Positions 59,641 through 64,000 of a stretch of 64,000 bases of DNA are shown here, piece by piece (the first letter of the stretch is position 1; the number at the start of each line of letters is the position of its first letter). The DNA is from Labia minor (taxonomy: Eukaryota; Arthropoda; Insecta; Dermaptera; Spongiphoridae). Both the position numbers and the translations under genes were made by a program. Where the stretch lies: NCBI GenBank assembly GCA_963082975.1, contig OY720346.1, forward strand, positions 24,174,720-24,238,719. The letters run 5' to 3'. The notes beneath the pieces are model-generated. The model saw only the letters and a program-made list of their open reading frames with translations, was not told where the DNA came from and did no database searches.

Positions 59641-60243
59641 TTTTTCCATTTTCCATATATAGAATATATCAATTTAATTATTGGAACTTTTGTTAAGAAT
59701 TGTTTTATCAAGATGCAAAGTATATATATAAATAATAATAAGAAAACAATACCAACTGTTTACTATTTGACATTTAAAAATAAAGGCTATATATCAAGCT
59801 AGATAATGACGAAATAATAATTGATCAAAAAAGCGCGCGCATCACACAACTTTCACTCACCACGCTAGAAAAAAAACAAATACCAATGGGTATGATTTAT
59901 TAGATATTATTAGATAAAGTTTTACTATTTTAGTATTTAAAAATGTGGACAAGAACATCATTTCAGGTCATCCATCGTTTGGTTCGTTGGGAGATACGTT
60001 GTTAGTCCAGTTTGTTTGTCTAGTATTGATGATTGAAATTAAGTTAAATTTTTTTATTTATTTATCTATTTATTATAGTCTAGTCCCAGGTGGCATTTTT
60101 AATTCTAATATCAATACTATTAATTGTAATATTTAAAATAAAATTGAATCTTAAATATATAGTCTAAATTCAACTTGATATACGTACATCTGTAAATTGT
60201 ATAATTATTTTTATAATTTTAATGAATAATATAATTATATAAT
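59641..60243. other. A+T-rich filler
   Basis: An AAGCGCGCGCATCACAC patch near 59830 stands out. A 63-codon frame (59945-60136) is unrecognised. Confidence 0.4.
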
Positions 60244-60384
60244 CAGCGCCAGATAAAGGAGCAGGCAAGCCAGGCGACTACCCGGGGCGCCAAATTTTGA
60301 GGGGCGCGGATATAAAAATAAATTATTTTTTACATTCTTTATTTAAAAGAGAGTTGATAAGAAAGGGCGTCATATTTTGCCCAG
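60244..60384. mobile_element. hAT-like terminus or short hAT MITE
   Basis: The left end CAGCGCCAGATAAAGGAGCA, then GACTACCCGGGGCGCCAAAT and GAGGGGCGC, resembles ends of ZMYM-like hAT elements (CAGxGxCGGAT...GGGGCGCC). A degenerate right edge may be near 60384: TATATAAT before and TATATAAA after match at 7 of 8 bases. The right inverted repeat is poor, so this may be only a left-end fragment. Confidence 0.45.
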
Positions 60385-60750
60385 TATATAAATACTATAT
60401 TTTTACTGTAGAAATATAAAATTATTTAGGTAATATTTACACTTGCACAATAGAATATGATTCTTATAAATATATTATTTGATATATTATTTACTTAATA
60501 CTAATATTTAATTTTAATTTTTATATGATTTATTATATTGGTAGTTATTATAATATTTATTTAATCATTTTATAAAATAAATATCTTTTTAAATGTAATT
60601 TTATAGAATATATTGTAGTGAAACTATAGTCCTGAGCCCAAAATAGACCCAAATCTCAATCTATTTCCTTATAAGGATATAAAATTTAAATAGAGAAAGT
60701 GCGTCACAAACAAAAATAAACTCGAATTTTAAAAAGTATTTAATAATTCC
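60385..60750. other. A+T-rich filler
   Basis: Nothing recognised. Confidence 0.4.
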
Positions 60751-61240
60751 CCGTATTTCTATCCGCAATGCGGTAACACGACATTCCTCGACACCTGTGA
60801 GCTGCCTACGTCAAGACCAGATGATGCGAATGATTGGCTAAGATGAAGAGAACTTGGAGTAGAGAGATCGTGTTGCCCCTCTGAGCGTGCAAGCAGGACT
60901 CGATGAGGAGACAAGTGAGAATCATTATATACCACACACTCCACACCCGGAAAATCTAGTTCGTGTTGGCTTGACTTCTCCATTCTGTTTCCGCCATCTT
61001 TGCTACCAATATTCGCGGTAGAAGGAGGAAATGCTTGCATGATCATTTGTGACGGCTTGAGATCATCCACAGACCGGTAAAATTTACCAGATTCTCGCAA
61101 AACATCCGGCATACGCTAGAGAATTCTTCGAGGACCCGCTATCATCTCCGGGGCCCAAATTGCTCGCCCTGTCGGCTGTTCAACCTCTCCACATCACGGC
61201 AGAGTTACACGTTGTTTGTCCATACTCTCAGGACTTGTTT
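60750..61240. other. Island 23, unassigned open frame on minus strand
   Basis: The largest balanced block of the right end. The minus strand has an ATG-initiated frame of 117 codons (61112-60759) of mixed, non-repetitive composition (for example GNRMEKSSQHELDFPGVECV), more protein-like than the other islands. An in-frame stop precedes the ATG closely and no strong splice sites bracket it. It could be an exon, a small gene or conserved non-coding DNA. I recognise no domain. Confidence 0.3.
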
Positions 61241-64000
61241 TTTTTTCTTTTATTTCAAAATAAAAACAGACTTTTCTTTTTTTAAATAAATAATTATTAA
61301 TAAAGACAATTTTTTACTATAAATTCTGTTAGTTAATAAGAAATAATATTTAAGTCTTATAAAAATAAATTATTCATAGTTATAAGGAAGTTTCTTTCTA
61401 AATTTATTCTAATTACAATTCATTCTTTAACTTTAAAATGAATTTTTTTACATTTCATTTATTTAACAAGAAACAAGAAATTTTTATATTCAAATATTTT
61501 ATTTAATTAAAAATTATACTTAAATTAGAAATTAAGGCCTTTTTCTCTCTCCTAGATCGATTCTGAAATTGGATTCAATCCCATTTCCTCTATTTTCTTC
61601 CAGAGTGCTAAATTATTCCTTAAATTCAAACCCAAATTTCCTAATTTTTTGTCCAGAGTGCTATCTTTTCCTAAATCAACCCAATCCATTACACAAACCT
61701 AACCCCCTTAAGTTTTCCTTTCTCCCACTGCCCCCCCTTTTATAAAAAATCTCTACAATATATTATATAAATATTTTAAATATTCTTGTTTATTTATAGA
61801 TATAAATGTAAATTAAATTCCATTTCGATTTTAAAAATCAGAATTGTCAATTTTATAAATAAAAATAAATATAAAAATATATTATCCTGAAGACCGTGTA
61901 ATCTAATATATACTCAATATCTTCAATGTTAACATATTTACGCTTATCTCTTTCGCTCGGGAATCTGATTCCATCGTTTCATTCCTTGTTGGTTGTTATT
62001 GTAACTCATCATTGAACTCTTCGGTGGAAAAATTCACTTGGATTGTCATTGGAATGTGCAAGCGAACAATACCTCACTATCAAACATAATCAATCATGAA
62101 TATACCTTCTATAAAAAAAAAAGATAATATAAAAAATATTTTCACAGATATTTCTATTGTGTTTCATTGGAATCGAATAATCGATCAAAACAATTTTTTT
62201 TCCTTCATGTAGATTTTAATTTCGGACAAATTTGTCGTCAGGTGGCGAGAATTGTCATTATTATTAATTAATTATCAATGTAACAATGTGTCATTCAATT
62301 CTGATTGGTAAAGATGATATGCGAAGATTGAAATTAATATCATAAATTATTAACACTTAAATTCTATTCTATCACATGCATAAAATTCTTATGTTTAATT
62401 TATTCTCATATTTATTTTTATTTATTTAAGTTGTTTATATTATTTCTAATTATAGTAGTAATTCTTTTGATATAAATGGGGTTGGAGGAATATGCTTACT
62501 CTAGCAAAAAATCATTAAATAAATTTGGGAACTTGAATTCATCAAAATAATTCTATAGGGTGTTCGGAAAAACTATTATGGAATGTTGAAAAGTTTTTCA
62601 TAGTTCACTTTTGTAGATTTATATCAGCATTAGCAGAAACAAAACAATAAATAAAACATCTCTAGTTCTGCAAACATTTATACTTTTATTATTTTTTTTT
62701 TTATTAACTATTATTTATTAATCATCTTTTGATGAATACATACATATCTTTTAAATTCATTTAATTTTTTTAAATTAAAGGCACTTTGGTTTCATAATTG
62801 TTTTTAAACAATTTTTTTATTTGCACAACAAAGTTTATAATACATCATTTATTAAAATTTTGTTATCTGATTTACTAAATAAAACTTCAGAGATTCTTAG
62901 AATTTCAAAAAATCAATACAATTCTAAATGTCTTCAAAACAATATATATATTTAACATATTTATTTAACATTCTTACTAATTTTATAAAAAAATATTTAA
63001 TTAACTCACTTTTATTAATATCTTTTTGAATATACCTCAATTGGCTAATTTGTTTTGATTTAAGTAACTATAGTTTATGAAAAAAAATTAATAAATAAAA
63101 TATTTGAACGTAAGAATTTTATAATGAGAAATAATGTTCATTCTTTTGATGGATTCTTCTGTAGCATGCCTTAAAGGCTTAAACAATTCGACAAGATCTC
63201 ACTTGTCATTTTTTGAGATAGATGTTACACATTTTAGCTGATGTTGTCAATTAAATGTGCATCAATTTTTGATGATGACAAGTGAAATCTGATTGAAACG
63301 TTAGATTTGTACAATGAATGAATAATTCACGTGTTGAACACGTTCTGAAAGTAAATTATCGAATTTTATAAAATGAAAAGAATTCTCCGAATATTAAATT
63401 GAAATTAATAGTAATAATTACGGTCACTGATCTAATAATATTTTCATTAATCACTTATTTATTTGTGATTAGTGATTTGCATAATTATTTCGGGAAAATC
63501 TATTGATTAGCGTTAATACGAGTATCTATTTTATATAACTAAAAAATATTTGAAAATTTAAAAAATAAAAACAATAATTTATAATTTAGAAAAAAAAAAA
63601 TATTTTCTTATTTTTAATTATTTTTATCACTCTCTCACAATTTATCATTAATCTTGTAAAGTATTTTTCAAAGCAATTAAATTGGATATAAACAATAATA
63701 ATATTATAATATTATTATAAATAGTTATTTAGTGTTATTTTTATTTATTTTTTTTTATTAATTTTCATGATTTTATAAAATAGGTTTTTATTACATTAAA
63801 AATTATTATTACTTAAATAATATTTTTTATAGTGTTGTGTTTTATGATTTTATAATAATATTTATATAATGTGTTAATAAAATAATATATAATATAATAT
63901 ATTATTTTCTAAATCATTAAATTAATTACAATATTGGGTCAGTACTTATAAGATTCAAATTTATATGTTCTCTGTGGATTCTCGTTATACCTACATTTTA
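61241..64000. other. A+T-rich filler to window end
   Basis: Includes a loose tandem repeat of TCCAGAGTGCTA at about 61602 and 61651, and a mixed patch at 63150-63330 with an inverted pair (TCACTTGTCAT / ATGACAAGTGA). A GGGTGTTCGGAAAAAC patch near 62570 could be a transposon end. No gene supported. Confidence 0.45.

Noticed and set aside
62560..62600. GGGTGTTCGGAAAAAC as a Tc1/mariner terminus
   Set aside because: No inverted partner was found within 2 kb and no TA-flanked end pair is visible.
63180..63310. Hammerhead-ribozyme-like TGATGA...GAAAC sequence, as in Penelope-like elements
   Set aside because: TGATGATGACAAG and TTGAAACG are present, but I could not form the stem II helix between them or find flanking stems, so the match is not supported.
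1..64000. CRISPR arrays, bacterial operons, rRNA or phage-type genes
   Set aside because: No regularly spaced repeat-spacer pattern, no dense coding and no ribosomal sequence; all features are eukaryotic transposon-type.

Overview
This window looks like nuclear DNA from a very A+T-rich invertebrate, most likely an arthropod. The evidence is eukaryotic transposon classes throughout (hAT, mariner, non-LTR retrotransposons, and many short non-autonomous elements with (GTCY)n or (CA)n cores), no operons and no dense coding. The species cannot be named from sequence alone. No exon of a host gene could be supported. The only intact long reading frame is a transposase, so the window is probably intergenic or lies inside one or more very long introns.

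Layout. Four kinds of sequence alternate. (1) A+T-rich filler with poly(A/T) and (TA)n runs makes up most of the window. (2) About 23 single-copy islands of more balanced composition, 150-800 bp each, occur every 2-5 kb; they have no convincing coding potential and look like conserved non-coding or regulatory DNA. (3) Two interspersed families of about 600 bp: family A (seven copies, near 1.8, 5.5, 10.2, 13.8, 39.6, 41.6 and 58.4 kb) and family B (six copies, near 22.5, 35.3, 36.7, 43.1, 44.8 and 56.1 kb). Both have the asymmetric-inverted-repeat plus 3' hairpin design of Helentron-associated elements (DINE-1 or HINE type). They also share a core although their ends are unrelated. (4) Other transposons: a complete 3.3-kb hAT element (52690-56016) with an 8-bp target duplication and an intact 619-residue BED-finger transposase; a hAT fossil at 32.1 kb; short hAT-type elements at 48.0 and 60.2 kb; two internally deleted mariners at 12.8 and 25.9 kb; a Mutator-like inverted-repeat element with a 9-bp duplication at 8.1 kb; G+C-rich and palindromic inverted-repeat elements at 24.9, 28.65 and 49.9 kb; two LINE reverse-transcriptase fossils at 19.7 and 36.2 kb; and a composite retro-insertion at 48.65-49.47 kb with a 14-bp duplication and an (AAG)n tail.

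How the parts relate. The hAT protein is the only candidate active enzyme here and could act on its own inverted repeats. Families A and B and the other short elements depend on enzymes encoded elsewhere. The most notable pattern is the shared core: microsatellite, then a CGGTT-type box, GATGAAATTTGGTA, and ATCAACTTTTG. It joins two families with different termini and recurs in degraded form in a third element near 46.7-47.06 kb. The islands, two fused acceptor/donor splice-like sites, and the absence of exons over 64 kb fit a long intron or regulatory desert; that is inference.
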